Shown in pieces: positions 1 to 7,739 of a stretch of DNA of 42,797 bases; the first letter of the stretch is position 1; every line of letters begins with the position of its first letter. The stretch comes from CAZPZZ01 sp964591245. GTDB lineage: Bacteria > Acidobacteriota > Vicinamibacteria > Vicinamibacterales > UBA8438. The notes under the pieces were generated by a model, which saw only the letters and a program-made list of their open reading frames with translations, was not told where the DNA came from and made no database searches. A program made the position numbers and the translations under genes. The stretch is from positions 1-42,797 of the forward strand of contig CAZPZZ010000019.1 of assembly GCA_964591245.1 (NCBI GenBank), written 5' to 3'.

Positions 1-399
1 TTCACTTGGCTCGATACACAGCTGCGCGAGGGGGAGAGTGGTGCTGCGTTAGCGGCGCTACGGTTGCGTCCGGTGATGGGGGGGGTCGAATATCGGGTTG
101 GTGAGGGGCGGGCGACCGCCGCTGCCTCCATCGTAGCGGGCTATGCCTTCAATTCCCTCTCGCCCGATACGACGCAGGCCGGGGCCGGGCGGGCTATTGC
201 GGTCAGTAACAGCTTTGCCTGGCGTCCCGGGGCCTCTGTCTGGTTTGATGTCTCACCAAGGGTGAGTCTGAATCTCTTCGGGGGGTATTTGTTGACTCGG
301 CCGGAACTGACGTTCGCAAGTGACCTGAGTGTTGTCACCAGGCAAGTGACGGCACATACCGTCATTATCTCGGCCGGTGTGGCCTACTGGATTCTGTGA
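1..399 (+). CDS. C-terminal part of a probable outer-membrane beta-barrel protein (5' truncated)
   Basis: The reading frame is open from the first base of the window and stops at 397-399, so the gene begins upstream. The visible 132 residues alternate hydrophobic and polar residues with Gly and aromatic positions, for example GGVEYRVGEGRATAAASIV and SLNLFGGYLL, and end in AYWIL. This is the look of the last strands of a beta-barrel. No family could be named. It sits directly upstream of a lipid-transport (Mla-type) operon in the same direction, so an envelope role fits, but that is inference. An internal TTG at 64 could be read as a start, but the open frame upstream argues for truncation. 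Confidence 0.5.
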   Translation, partial: FTWLDTQLREGESGAALAALRLRPVMGGVEYRVGEGRATAAASIVAGYAFNSLSPDTTQAGAGRAIAVSNSFAWRPGASVWFDVSPRVSLNLFGGYLLTRPELTFASDLSVVTRQVTAHTVIISAGVAYWIL

Positions 400-430
400 A
401 CTGATCATCGTATTTAAATCACAATTCCCC

Positions 431-1216
431 ATGTTCAAGTTCACCCAGACCTATGTCCTTATGCCGCTGGTTCACGTGGGTGAGGCTGCACTCTTTGCGG
501 TCCGCGCCTTGCGAGACGTGTTCCGCCCTCCTTTCGAGCTTCGCGAAACCGCTCGCCAGATTTATGAGATTGGGTGGTTGTCGGTCCCTCTGGTTGCCTC
601 ATCAGGGGTGGCGGTTGGCGTCGTGCTGTCGATGCACACGCGGGCGTCGCTTGAGCGATTTGGTGCCGAGGCCTTGATTCCGGCCGCGTTGACGCTGGCC
701 CTGGTGCGTGAGACCGGGCCCCTGGTGGTCGGGTTACTCGTCGCAGGACGAGTTGGGGCTGGGGTTGGAGCCGAACTCGGAGCCATGAAGGTCACCGAGC
801 AGATCGATGCGCTCGAGGCGACGGCCGTTGATTCCTTCAAGTTCCTTGTCGTGACCCGGATGGTGGCTTGTGTCATAGCCATGCCGATTTTGACGACGGT
901 GATGAATTTTATGGGTATTCTCGGCGGCTGGGTGGCCGAGTCCGCAGTCTCGGGTATGGGACTTCGTACCTATATGACCGCCGCTTTTTCGATCGTGCAA
1001 TTCAGCGATTATTTGCCGGGTACGCTGAAGACGATGGTGTTCGGCTTCATTATTTCCATGACCGCGTCCTATCTCGGCGTGAACTCGACCGGTGGCACGC
1101 AAGGCGTGGGGAGAGCGGCAACCCGAAGCGTCGTGCTTGCGTCGATGCTCCTCATTGCAAGCAACGTCGTGCTGGTTCGTCTTATTTTTTTCCTCTTCCC
1201 GGAGACGGCGGAATGA
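431..1216 (+). CDS. mlaE: MlaE/YrbE-family ABC transporter permease
   Basis: This is the inner-membrane permease of an MCE-type phospholipid transporter. The protein is 261 residues, the usual MlaE length. About five hydrophobic segments surround the family signature near residues 105-132 (AGRVGAGVGAELGAMKVTEQ, followed by IDALEA). The ATG at 431 is preferred over an in-frame GTG at 377, because the extra 18 residues do not look like MlaE and would overlap the previous gene. No clear Shine-Dalgarno precedes 431. Its stop overlaps the start of the ATPase gene by 4 nt (ATGA), indicating translational coupling. Known family role: it forms the MlaFE core that moves lipids between the inner membrane and a periplasmic MCE protein. 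Confidence 0.93.
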   Translation: MFKFTQTYVLMPLVHVGEAALFAVRALRDVFRPPFELRETARQIYEIGWLSVPLVASSGVAVGVVLSMHTRASLERFGAEALIPAALTLALVRETGPLVVGLLVAGRVGAGVGAELGAMKVTEQIDALEATAVDSFKFLVVTRMVACVIAMPILTTVMNFMGILGGWVAESAVSGMGLRTYMTAAFSIVQFSDYLPGTLKTMVFGFIISMTASYLGVNSTGGTQGVGRAATRSVVLASMLLIASNVVLVRLIFFLFPETAE

Positions 1217-1962
1217 TCGAGGACGCCGAACCGATTCGTCTGGAACAGGTATCGAAACGCTTTGGCTCGTTTCGAGTACTCGACGAGGTGTCGATTGCCG
1301 TTCCCCGTGGACAAGCCACGGTGATACTGGGGCGTAGTGGGACGGGAAAGAGCGTGATGCTGAAGCATATTGTTGGCTTGCTCGCGCCCGATGCCGGACG
1401 GGTGATCGTGCAAGGGGCGGATCTGACAGGGTTGTCTCCCTCGTCGATGGCCGTGGTTCGCCGTCAGGTGGGCTTTCTCTTTCAGAATGCGGCGTTGTTT
1501 GACTCCATGACCGTCGGGGATAACGTGAGCTTCCCGCTCCATCGACATACTCACCTCTCGGAGGATGCGATACGAGCGAAGGCCGAAGAGAAATTGGCTC
1601 TCGTAGGGTTGGCACGGGACTACGACAAGATGCCCGCGGCGTTGTCCGGGGGGATGCGGAAGCGAGCAGGTCTGGCGCGGGCTATGGCTCTCGATCCGGC
1701 GATTTTGTTGGTCGATGAGCCGAGTGCAGGTCTAGATCCGATCACATCCGAAGAGATTGACGATTTGCTCGTTCAACTCAAGCGAGATCTTGGGACGACG
1801 TTGATCGTTGTGACTCATAACATCCCGAGTGCGCGGCGTATCGGAGATACGCTCTTGTTCTTGCACGAGGGACGAGTGCTGGCCAGTGGCACAGTGGCGG
1901 AACTCGAACAGAGTTCGCACGATATCGTCAAGCGGTTCATGGAGTCGGAGTCGGGGGGCTAG
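1213..1962 (+). CDS. mlaF: MlaF-family ABC transporter ATP-binding protein
   Basis: This is the cytoplasmic ATPase that energises the MlaE permease. The 249-residue protein has Walker A GRSGTGKS (residues 40-47), a Q-loop (FLFQNAALF, near 88-96), the ABC signature LSGGMRKR (144-151), Walker B ILLVDEP (164-170) and the switch His in VVTHN (H202). The GMRKR form of the signature and the FDSMTVGDNVSFPL stretch are typical of MlaF. The start at 1213 overlaps the permease stop in an ATGA, and the longer in-frame extension upstream lies inside mlaE. No MlaB (STAS) or MlaC gene is present in the visible operon. Confidence 0.94.
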   Translation: MIEDAEPIRLEQVSKRFGSFRVLDEVSIAVPRGQATVILGRSGTGKSVMLKHIVGLLAPDAGRVIVQGADLTGLSPSSMAVVRRQVGFLFQNAALFDSMTVGDNVSFPLHRHTHLSEDAIRAKAEEKLALVGLARDYDKMPAALSGGMRKRAGLARAMALDPAILLVDEPSAGLDPITSEEIDDLLVQLKRDLGTTLIVVTHNIPSARRIGDTLLFLHEGRVLASGTVAELEQSSHDIVKRFMESESGG

Positions 1963-2074
1963 GATTCGAGAGTAGCCACGCCGGGTGTTTCAGCCCCGGA
2001 GGGGATTCACGACGGGGTGCGAGGAGGTGCCTGGTGTGGGGTGGCTCTCCCGCAGAAAAAAGGGAGGAACACGT

Positions 2075-3466
2075 ATGGGGTCGCCGCGTTTAGCGCTGGT
2101 CGGTACCTTTGTCATTGGCGGGGTGCTGCTGTTCGCAGTCGGGCTGTTTCTGATCGGTGACCGCCGGTCGTTGTTTGCGGAGCAGTTCGAGATAGAGGCA
2201 GACTTTGGCAATGTCACAGGAATCACCGTTGGGACAAGTGTGCGCTTGGCCGGCCTTGAAGCTGGCGAAGTGTTGGGTCTTGTGATTCCGTCCGATCCTG
2301 GCGAGCGATTCGGGGTCCGAATGCGGGTCCGCGAAGAGTTGCGCCCGCTGGTTCGCACTGATTCCGTCGCGGCCGTGTTGACTGATGGCTTGTTGGGGTC
2401 CGTGTTCATTCAGATTCGCTCGGGGAGTGCTTCCGCACGCCCGGTCGAAGATGGTGGCCAGATCTCAGGCATGGACGCGATCGAAATCGCGGATTTGATC
2501 GCTGAGGGGCGCGACACGTTTCGGCTGGTTGCCTCAGAGTTTCTTGTGTTGCGCCAGCAGATGGCGGATACCTTTGGTGCCATGAGCGAGACGGTGGATA
2601 CGACCACGCGTATTCTGAACGAGGCGGGTGAGAACGTGCAGATGGTGACCACCGTTAGCCGGGATTTGATGGAGGACGCCCGGGCGATGGTCTCGGATAC
2701 CCGTGGCATCGTCACTGACATCGCGGCGGGAGAAGGCACCGTTGGCAAGCTGTTGACGGACGACACCTTGTATGGACATTTGGCGGGGGCGGCGCGGGAG
2801 ACCGAGGCGACGATGCGTGCGGTTCGCGGAAGTGCCGAAGAGGTCGAGGCGCTCGTCGCAGGGTTTGGCGGCCCAGATGGGCAGGGAACACAACTCTTGG
2901 CTACTGCCGGAGACGTGGTCGTGCACGCGCGCAACGCGATGTCCGATCTGGCCGAGAACACGGAGGCGATGAAGCGGAACTGGCTGTTCCGCGGTTTTTT
3001 TGCTGACCGTGGCTTCTACAATCTCGATGAGCTCACGCTCGACGAGTATCGGGAACTCTGGCGGGATGACCGATACACGCCGTTGCGCATCTGGCTCGAT
3101 GCCGAGGTGCTTTTCGATGCCGACGGCGACCGGATTACCTTGCGTGATGACGCGGCCGTCCGACTTGATGAGGCGATGGCGGAATTGTTGGAATACCCCA
3201 GGGATAGTCCGCTCGTGGTCGAAGGATATGCCGTCGGGCAGGGCCGCAGCCGGGAGTTCGTACGTGCAGGTACTCAGGCGGAGGTGGTCCGTGACTACCT
3301 GGCGGGTACGTTCGGACGAGATGTACGACTGACCGGAACGATGCCGATCGGGGCAGATGCCGAGGGAAGCCCGACCGGAGACGGGCGTTGGCAGGGTGTC
3401 GCATTGACGCTATTCGTCGATTCGGAGCGGCTGGCGCGGACGGAGGGGGCCGTGGGGGCGCCGTAG
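2075..3466 (+). CDS. mlaD: MlaD-type MCE-domain protein with OmpA-like C-terminal region
   Basis: This is the periplasmic, inner-membrane-anchored substrate-binding component of the Mla-type transporter. The ATG at 2075 follows AGGGAGG at 2061-2067, a strong Shine-Dalgarno; an earlier in-frame start adds 30 non-signal-like residues. The 463-residue protein has an N-terminal TM anchor (about 7-27) and an MCE domain (about 38-118, with NVTGITVGTSVRLAGLEAG). A long helical stretch follows (about 140-330). The C-terminal region (about 337-455) resembles an OmpA/MotB fold: LDAEVLFDADGD, then VEGYAVGQG, then AEVVRDYLAGTFG. In OmpA the loop equivalent to YAVG carries a peptidoglycan-binding Asp, which is absent here. 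MlaD proteins are usually around 150-180 residues, so this is a much longer form. It lies 112 nt after mlaF. Confidence 0.85.
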   Translation: MGSPRLALVGTFVIGGVLLFAVGLFLIGDRRSLFAEQFEIEADFGNVTGITVGTSVRLAGLEAGEVLGLVIPSDPGERFGVRMRVREELRPLVRTDSVAAVLTDGLLGSVFIQIRSGSASARPVEDGGQISGMDAIEIADLIAEGRDTFRLVASEFLVLRQQMADTFGAMSETVDTTTRILNEAGENVQMVTTVSRDLMEDARAMVSDTRGIVTDIAAGEGTVGKLLTDDTLYGHLAGAARETEATMRAVRGSAEEVEALVAGFGGPDGQGTQLLATAGDVVVHARNAMSDLAENTEAMKRNWLFRGFFADRGFYNLDELTLDEYRELWRDDRYTPLRIWLDAEVLFDADGDRITLRDDAAVRLDEAMAELLEYPRDSPLVVEGYAVGQGRSREFVRAGTQAEVVRDYLAGTFGRDVRLTGTMPIGADAEGSPTGDGRWQGVALTLFVDSERLARTEGAVGAP

Positions 3467-3706
3467 GGGCGCTCTGTACCGTGCGGAGACGGATGCGGGA
3501 GGAGTCACGGCGACGCATTCGTGCTTGTCTCCGAATCCCGGATCGTAAAGGTGTGCTTTACGGGTTGTGTCGAGATCGGGCAAAATTGACCTGTCAGGGT
3601 GTACGTCGCTGAGCTGGTCGTGTCGTTTGACCCAGACGTGCTCGGCGGAGCGTCAGTCCGGAAGCCTAGTCCGTAACTCTAGGTTAGCGGCGTTGTAGGG
3701 GGATGT
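3467..3706. other. Intergenic region with a small perfect hairpin
   Basis: This is the largest gene-free stretch of the first 10 kb (240 bases), lying between the Mla operon and cassette A. It contains a perfect inverted repeat, CGTAAAG (3544-3550), loop GTGTG, CTTTACG (3556-3562). No T-tract follows, so it is at most a weak terminator or operator. A purine-rich AGGGGGA (3697-3703) just before the next ATG probably serves as ribosome binding site. No convincing promoter pair was found. Confidence 0.4.
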
Positions 3707-6232
3707 ATGCGGTTAACCCGGCATCACACGCGTAGACAGCGAGCGGGACGGGCGGTTCTGTGTACGATGCTTGTGAGTGGCGCGTACTTGATGTCCGCCC
3801 TCTTTACCGTCTCGACGATGGCTCAAGCGTCGCAGGCGCCTGTGTCGTCTCAATCCGGCGAGATTCGCGGCATGCTCGACGCCTACTGCGTAGCCTGTCA
3901 CAACGATCGGCTGCGCACGGCCGATCTGAGTTTGAGCGACGTCGACCCTGGTCACCCCGGGGCGGAGCCTGAGTTGTGGGAAAAAGTTGTGGCGAAGTTG
4001 CGAGCGGGTTCGATGCCACCCCCACGTCGGCCCCGGCCGGACGCCGCCGCATACGATGCAATGGCGACCCATCTTGAATTGGCTCTGGACGCAGCATGGC
4101 AGGAACGGCCTCTCGCGGGGAGGGGGAGTGCGGTTCACCGTTTGAATCGTACGGAGTACGCGAACGCGATTCGCGATCTCTTGGCGATGGAATTCGATGT
4201 GACGGAGCTGTTGCCGGGAGATGAAACGGCGGATGGTAGCTTCGACAACTATGCCGATGTCCTCACGATTACACGAGCCCATCTGGAGCGCTATCTGTCC
4301 GTGGCGCGACAGGTCACGCGGCTCGCGGTTGGGCTGCCGCCACCCACGGCTGGATTCGATACCGTTGAAGTTCCACTACATGTCGTACAGGATGATCGCC
4401 AGAGCGAGGAGTTGCCGCTCGGCTCCCGCGGTGGCATTGCCGTTCCGTTTCAGTTTCCGGTTGACGGCGAGTATGTGATCAAAATTCGACTGCGGCGCCA
4501 ATATCAAGCCTATCTCATGGGCATGGGTTGGCCGCAGCAGCTCGATGTACGGCTCGATGGTCGCCTGGTAGAGCGGTTTACTGTTGGTGGGAATGCGCCT
4601 GGAACGCCGGCCGCAGCGAGCTACGCGGGCGCCGGGGAGCCAGGGTTCGCCGGAGATCCAGACTGGGAAGCGTTCATGCAGTTGACGGGTGACGCGGACC
4701 TTGAAGTACGAACCCACGTGAACGCCGGTCCCCGGTCGGTGGGTGTGTCTTTCGTTCGTGAGTTGTGGGAGCCGGAAGGGTTGCCGCAACCGCTACAGCG
4801 CGGACGCGTGCTGACGAACGATCAGATTTATATGGGATACGCCGCTGTGGCGGCGGTGGAGATCGGTGGTCCGTACGAGACGCCAGGGACCATTGCCGAC
4901 ACTCCGAGCCGACAGGCGATTTTCTCCTGCCGACCGATCGCCGGTGATGAGGGCGATGAAGTCCGCTGTGCCCGCCAGATTCTCTCCCGGCTGGCGCGCC
5001 TGGCGTATCGCCGTCCGGCGGATGACAGCGATGTGGTGACGCTCCTCGAGTTTTTCGAACGCGGGCGTCGTGGCGGAGGAAGTTTCGACGCCGGTATCCA
5101 GTTTGCGCTGGAACGCCTGTTGGTCGACCCGGATTTTCTGCTTCGTGTGCAACGGGATCCCGGCGGCCTCGCTGCGGGGGAGAACGTGTATCCGCTCAGT
5201 GACCTTGAAGTGGCTTCGCGCCTCTCCTTTTTCCTCTGGAGCAGTATCCCGGATGACGAGTTGCTCTCACTGGCAGAAGAGGGACGTCTCACCGATCCAG
5301 CAGTAATCGAGGCACAGGCGCGGCGATTGTTACGGGATCCGCGCGCGACCGAAGCACTGGTCAACGACTTTGCGGCCCAATGGCTCAATCTCAGGCGTGT
5401 GGCGGAAGTTGTCGTCGATCCCACGCAATATCCGAATTACGACGAGACCTTGCTCGAGGGATTTAGACAAGAGACGGAGTTGTTCGTGGCCGGAACGTTG
5501 CGTGAGGACCGCAGCGTGACTGAATTGCTCGATGCGGATTACACCTACGTGAACGAGCGTCTCGCGCGGCACTACGGTCTCCCGGACGTCTATGGGAGTC
5601 GTATGCGTCGCGTGTTGCTGCCCGACTCGTCGCGCCGAGGTGGGTTGCTCGCCCATGGGGCACTCTTGGCGACCACGTCGTATCCGGACCGGACATCTCC
5701 GGTTCTTCGAGGGAAATGGTTGCTCGATAATATTTTTGGTCAGCCAGTGCCTCCACCGCCTCCTGGAGTCGACACGACGTTAGAGGAAGATGGGGCGGCG
5801 GCGGCCTCTCCGACGATTCGCGAGCGCCTGGCACGTCATCGGCGGAGTCCGAGTTGTGCAAGTTGTCATTCCGTGATGGATCCTCTCGGGTTTGCACTCG
5901 AGCATTTCGACGTGATTGGTGGGTGGCGCTCGACGGACGAGTCGGGGCAGTCGGTAGATGCCACCGGCACGACGGCCGCAGGTGTGCAGATTGATGGCCT
6001 CGCGGGATTACGTCGGTTATTACTTGAGAACCCTGAGCAATTCCCTCGGACGGTGACGGAGAAGTTGCTTGCCTATGCCCTTGGACGGCCGCTTGAGTAC
6101 TACGACCGTCCGACGGTCCGGCGCATCGTACGCGAGGCGGCGGAGCATAACTATCGTTGGTCATCCTTGATTACAGGGATCGTGGGGAGCCCGACGTTTC
6201 TGACTCGGGCGACGGAGTCGGCGGCGAACTGA
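3707..6232 (+). CDS. Secreted c-type cytochrome with DUF1587/1595/1592/1588/1585 domains (cassette A)
   Basis: This is an 841-residue exported haem protein of the family first described in Planctomycetes. An Arg-rich start and hydrophobic segment (about 1-40, ending TMAQA) form a signal peptide. The first haem c site is CVACH (61-65), inside a Planctomycete-type cytochrome domain. DUF1587 follows (from about 144, HRLNRTEYANAIRDLL), then a beta-rich insert (about 240-370), DUF1595 (from about 421, CARQILSRLARLAYRRP), DUF1592 (from about 500, LEVASRLSFFLWSS) and DUF1588 (from about 644). A second haem site, CASCH (717-721), lies in the DUF1588 region, followed by DUF1585 (from about 765). Function is unknown; the two haem sites imply periplasmic electron transfer. 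It is followed after 50 nt by a DUF1552 gene. A full paralogue lies at 37346-39787. Confidence 0.9.
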   Translation: MRLTRHHTRRQRAGRAVLCTMLVSGAYLMSALFTVSTMAQASQAPVSSQSGEIRGMLDAYCVACHNDRLRTADLSLSDVDPGHPGAEPELWEKVVAKLRAGSMPPPRRPRPDAAAYDAMATHLELALDAAWQERPLAGRGSAVHRLNRTEYANAIRDLLAMEFDVTELLPGDETADGSFDNYADVLTITRAHLERYLSVARQVTRLAVGLPPPTAGFDTVEVPLHVVQDDRQSEELPLGSRGGIAVPFQFPVDGEYVIKIRLRRQYQAYLMGMGWPQQLDVRLDGRLVERFTVGGNAPGTPAAASYAGAGEPGFAGDPDWEAFMQLTGDADLEVRTHVNAGPRSVGVSFVRELWEPEGLPQPLQRGRVLTNDQIYMGYAAVAAVEIGGPYETPGTIADTPSRQAIFSCRPIAGDEGDEVRCARQILSRLARLAYRRPADDSDVVTLLEFFERGRRGGGSFDAGIQFALERLLVDPDFLLRVQRDPGGLAAGENVYPLSDLEVASRLSFFLWSSIPDDELLSLAEEGRLTDPAVIEAQARRLLRDPRATEALVNDFAAQWLNLRRVAEVVVDPTQYPNYDETLLEGFRQETELFVAGTLREDRSVTELLDADYTYVNERLARHYGLPDVYGSRMRRVLLPDSSRRGGLLAHGALLATTSYPDRTSPVLRGKWLLDNIFGQPVPPPPPGVDTTLEEDGAAAASPTIRERLARHRRSPSCASCHSVMDPLGFALEHFDVIGGWRSTDESGQSVDATGTTAAGVQIDGLAGLRRLLLENPEQFPRTVTEKLLAYALGRPLEYYDRPTVRRIVREAAEHNYRWSSLITGIVGSPTFLTRATESAAN

Positions 6233-6282
6233 GCCAGGGCCTGGACGCCAGGGCCCGCAGATGTGAAAGCAAAGAGGATCTC

Positions 6283-7626
6283 ATGACCTTTCTGACGAAA
6301 ACGTTGCCGCGGCGAACCGTGCTCCGGGGGCTGGGGGCAACGGTGGCACTGCCCTTGCTCGACGCGATGCACCCTGCTTTCTCGTTGCGCGGGCAGGCCG
6401 CAGCGGCACCCGTGCGTCGGTTCCAGGCGTTCTACGTGCCAAATGGTATGGCCATGGAGCATTGGACTCCGATGGGTGAGGGGACGGGATTCAAACTGTC
6501 GTCCATCCTGGAGCCACTGTCCGCGTTTCGTGATCAGATGATTGTCCTGTCTGGTCTGAACGCGAGTTGGAATTACATCCACGCCGGCGCGTCGGGCTCG
6601 TTCTTGACCGGCACCACACGTGGCGGACGGAATGAAATCGAGATCCTCGCCGACGTATCGATGGATCAGCTCCTGGCCAGGCATTTCGAACGGGACACCC
6701 AGATTCCGTCGCTTGAGTTGTCGCTTGACCCACCCAACAACGCGGGAGCCTGCACGGGAAATTTGAGCTGCGTCTACACGCACACGTTGTCGTGGCGGAG
6801 TCCCACCCAGCCGTTACCCACTGAGTGGAACCCGCGTGCGGTCTTCGAGACCTTGTTCGGTGATAGCGGGACGACGGACCGCAAGGCACGGGTGGCACGG
6901 CTGCAGCAGCACAAGAGTTTACTTGATTCGGTTGGCGACAAGCTTGCCGCGCTTCGGCGCGAACTGGGACCGGGTGACCAGATCAAGGTTGAGGAATACA
7001 CAGAGGCTGTTCGTGACGTGGAGCGGCGGATACAGAGAGCGGAAGAGCAGAGCGAACTGGAGTTGCCCTCCCTGGAACAACCTCAGGGTGCGCCCGCGGT
7101 CTTCGAAGACCATCTCGAGTTGATGCTTGATCTCCAGGTTCTCGCACTGCAGTCAGATTTGACTCGCGTCATTTCCTTCATGATTGGTAAGGAACAGAGT
7201 GCGCGGCCGTATCCTCAGATTGGCGTGCCTGAGGCGCACCACCCACTGTCGCACCACAATGATGTTCCGGAAATCATTGCCCACATGTCGAAAATCAACC
7301 GGTACCATACGGAGCTGTTTTCCCGGTATTTGGCCAAACTCCGGGCGACGCCAGAGGGTGACGGTTCGTTACTCGATAACATGACGATTCTCTATGGGTC
7401 TGGCATTTCAAACAGCACCCGTCACTCGGGCGCGAACCTGCCGCTGATGATGGTGGGCGGTGGCGGCGGTCGGTTGCCAAGTGGGCGTCATTTGACCTAT
7501 AGCGACGGGCCCTCTATGGCGAATCTCTTGATGACCATCATGGACAAGATGGATGTTCCGGTGGAGCGCATCGGCGGAAGCAACGGTGCGTTGTCCATCG
7601 ATACGTTGCCGGGGTTGCTGGGCTGA
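6283..7626 (+). CDS. Tat-exported DUF1552 protein (cassette A)
   Basis: This 447-residue protein starts with a twin-arginine-like leader (LPRRTVLRGLGATVALPLL), so it is probably exported folded to the periplasm. The body matches DUF1552, a family of unknown activity that is nearly always next to DUF1592-type cytochromes. A conserved stretch EQSARPYP is followed by a histidine cluster (HHPLSHH, H319, H320, H324, H325). A Gly-rich segment near the C-terminus precedes the sequence GRLPSGRHL. The His cluster is shared with the second copy at 39784-41121 and could bind metal; that is inference. The ATG at 6283 is preceded by AAAGAGGA, and earlier in-frame codons overlap the previous gene. The catalytic role, if any, is unknown. 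Confidence 0.9.
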   Translation: MTFLTKTLPRRTVLRGLGATVALPLLDAMHPAFSLRGQAAAAPVRRFQAFYVPNGMAMEHWTPMGEGTGFKLSSILEPLSAFRDQMIVLSGLNASWNYIHAGASGSFLTGTTRGGRNEIEILADVSMDQLLARHFERDTQIPSLELSLDPPNNAGACTGNLSCVYTHTLSWRSPTQPLPTEWNPRAVFETLFGDSGTTDRKARVARLQQHKSLLDSVGDKLAALRRELGPGDQIKVEEYTEAVRDVERRIQRAEEQSELELPSLEQPQGAPAVFEDHLELMLDLQVLALQSDLTRVISFMIGKEQSARPYPQIGVPEAHHPLSHHNDVPEIIAHMSKINRYHTELFSRYLAKLRATPEGDGSLLDNMTILYGSGISNSTRHSGANLPLMMVGGGGGRLPSGRHLTYSDGPSMANLLMTIMDKMDVPVERIGGSNGALSIDTLPGLLG

Positions 7627-7644
7627 CGTAGGACGGTGGAAAGG

Positions 7645-7707
7645 TTCACCGGCCCGGCCGGTGGAGGGACGGTCGGGCAGTCGAGTTCCCCCGACGGAGT
7701 CGGGGGG
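7645..7707 (+). terminator. Two tandem strong hairpins between DUF1552 and ankyrin genes
   Basis: Hairpin 1 is CACCGGC (7647-7653), loop CCG, GCCGGTG (7657-7663), extended by TT/GA pairs to 7645-7665. Hairpin 2 is CCCCCGAC (7688-7695), loop GGA, GTCGGGGG (7699-7706), a perfect 8-bp stem. Neither is followed by a T-tract, so they may be Rho-dependent pause sites, mRNA processing or stability elements, or an attenuator that lowers expression of the ankyrin gene. The equivalent junction in cassette B has no spacer at all. Confidence 0.45.
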
Positions 7708-7739
7708 CGAGGGCCCATGAAGTAGGTGAGGTCACCAGG

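Noticed and set aside
734..1615. Long minus-strand open frame opposite the Mla genes
   Set aside because: Arg/Ser/His/Pro-rich composition and exact overlap with clear mlaE/mlaF coding; an antisense artefact of high GC.
3544..3562. Intrinsic terminator for the Mla operon
   Set aside because: Only a 7-bp AT-containing stem without a T-tract; kept as a hairpin note only.
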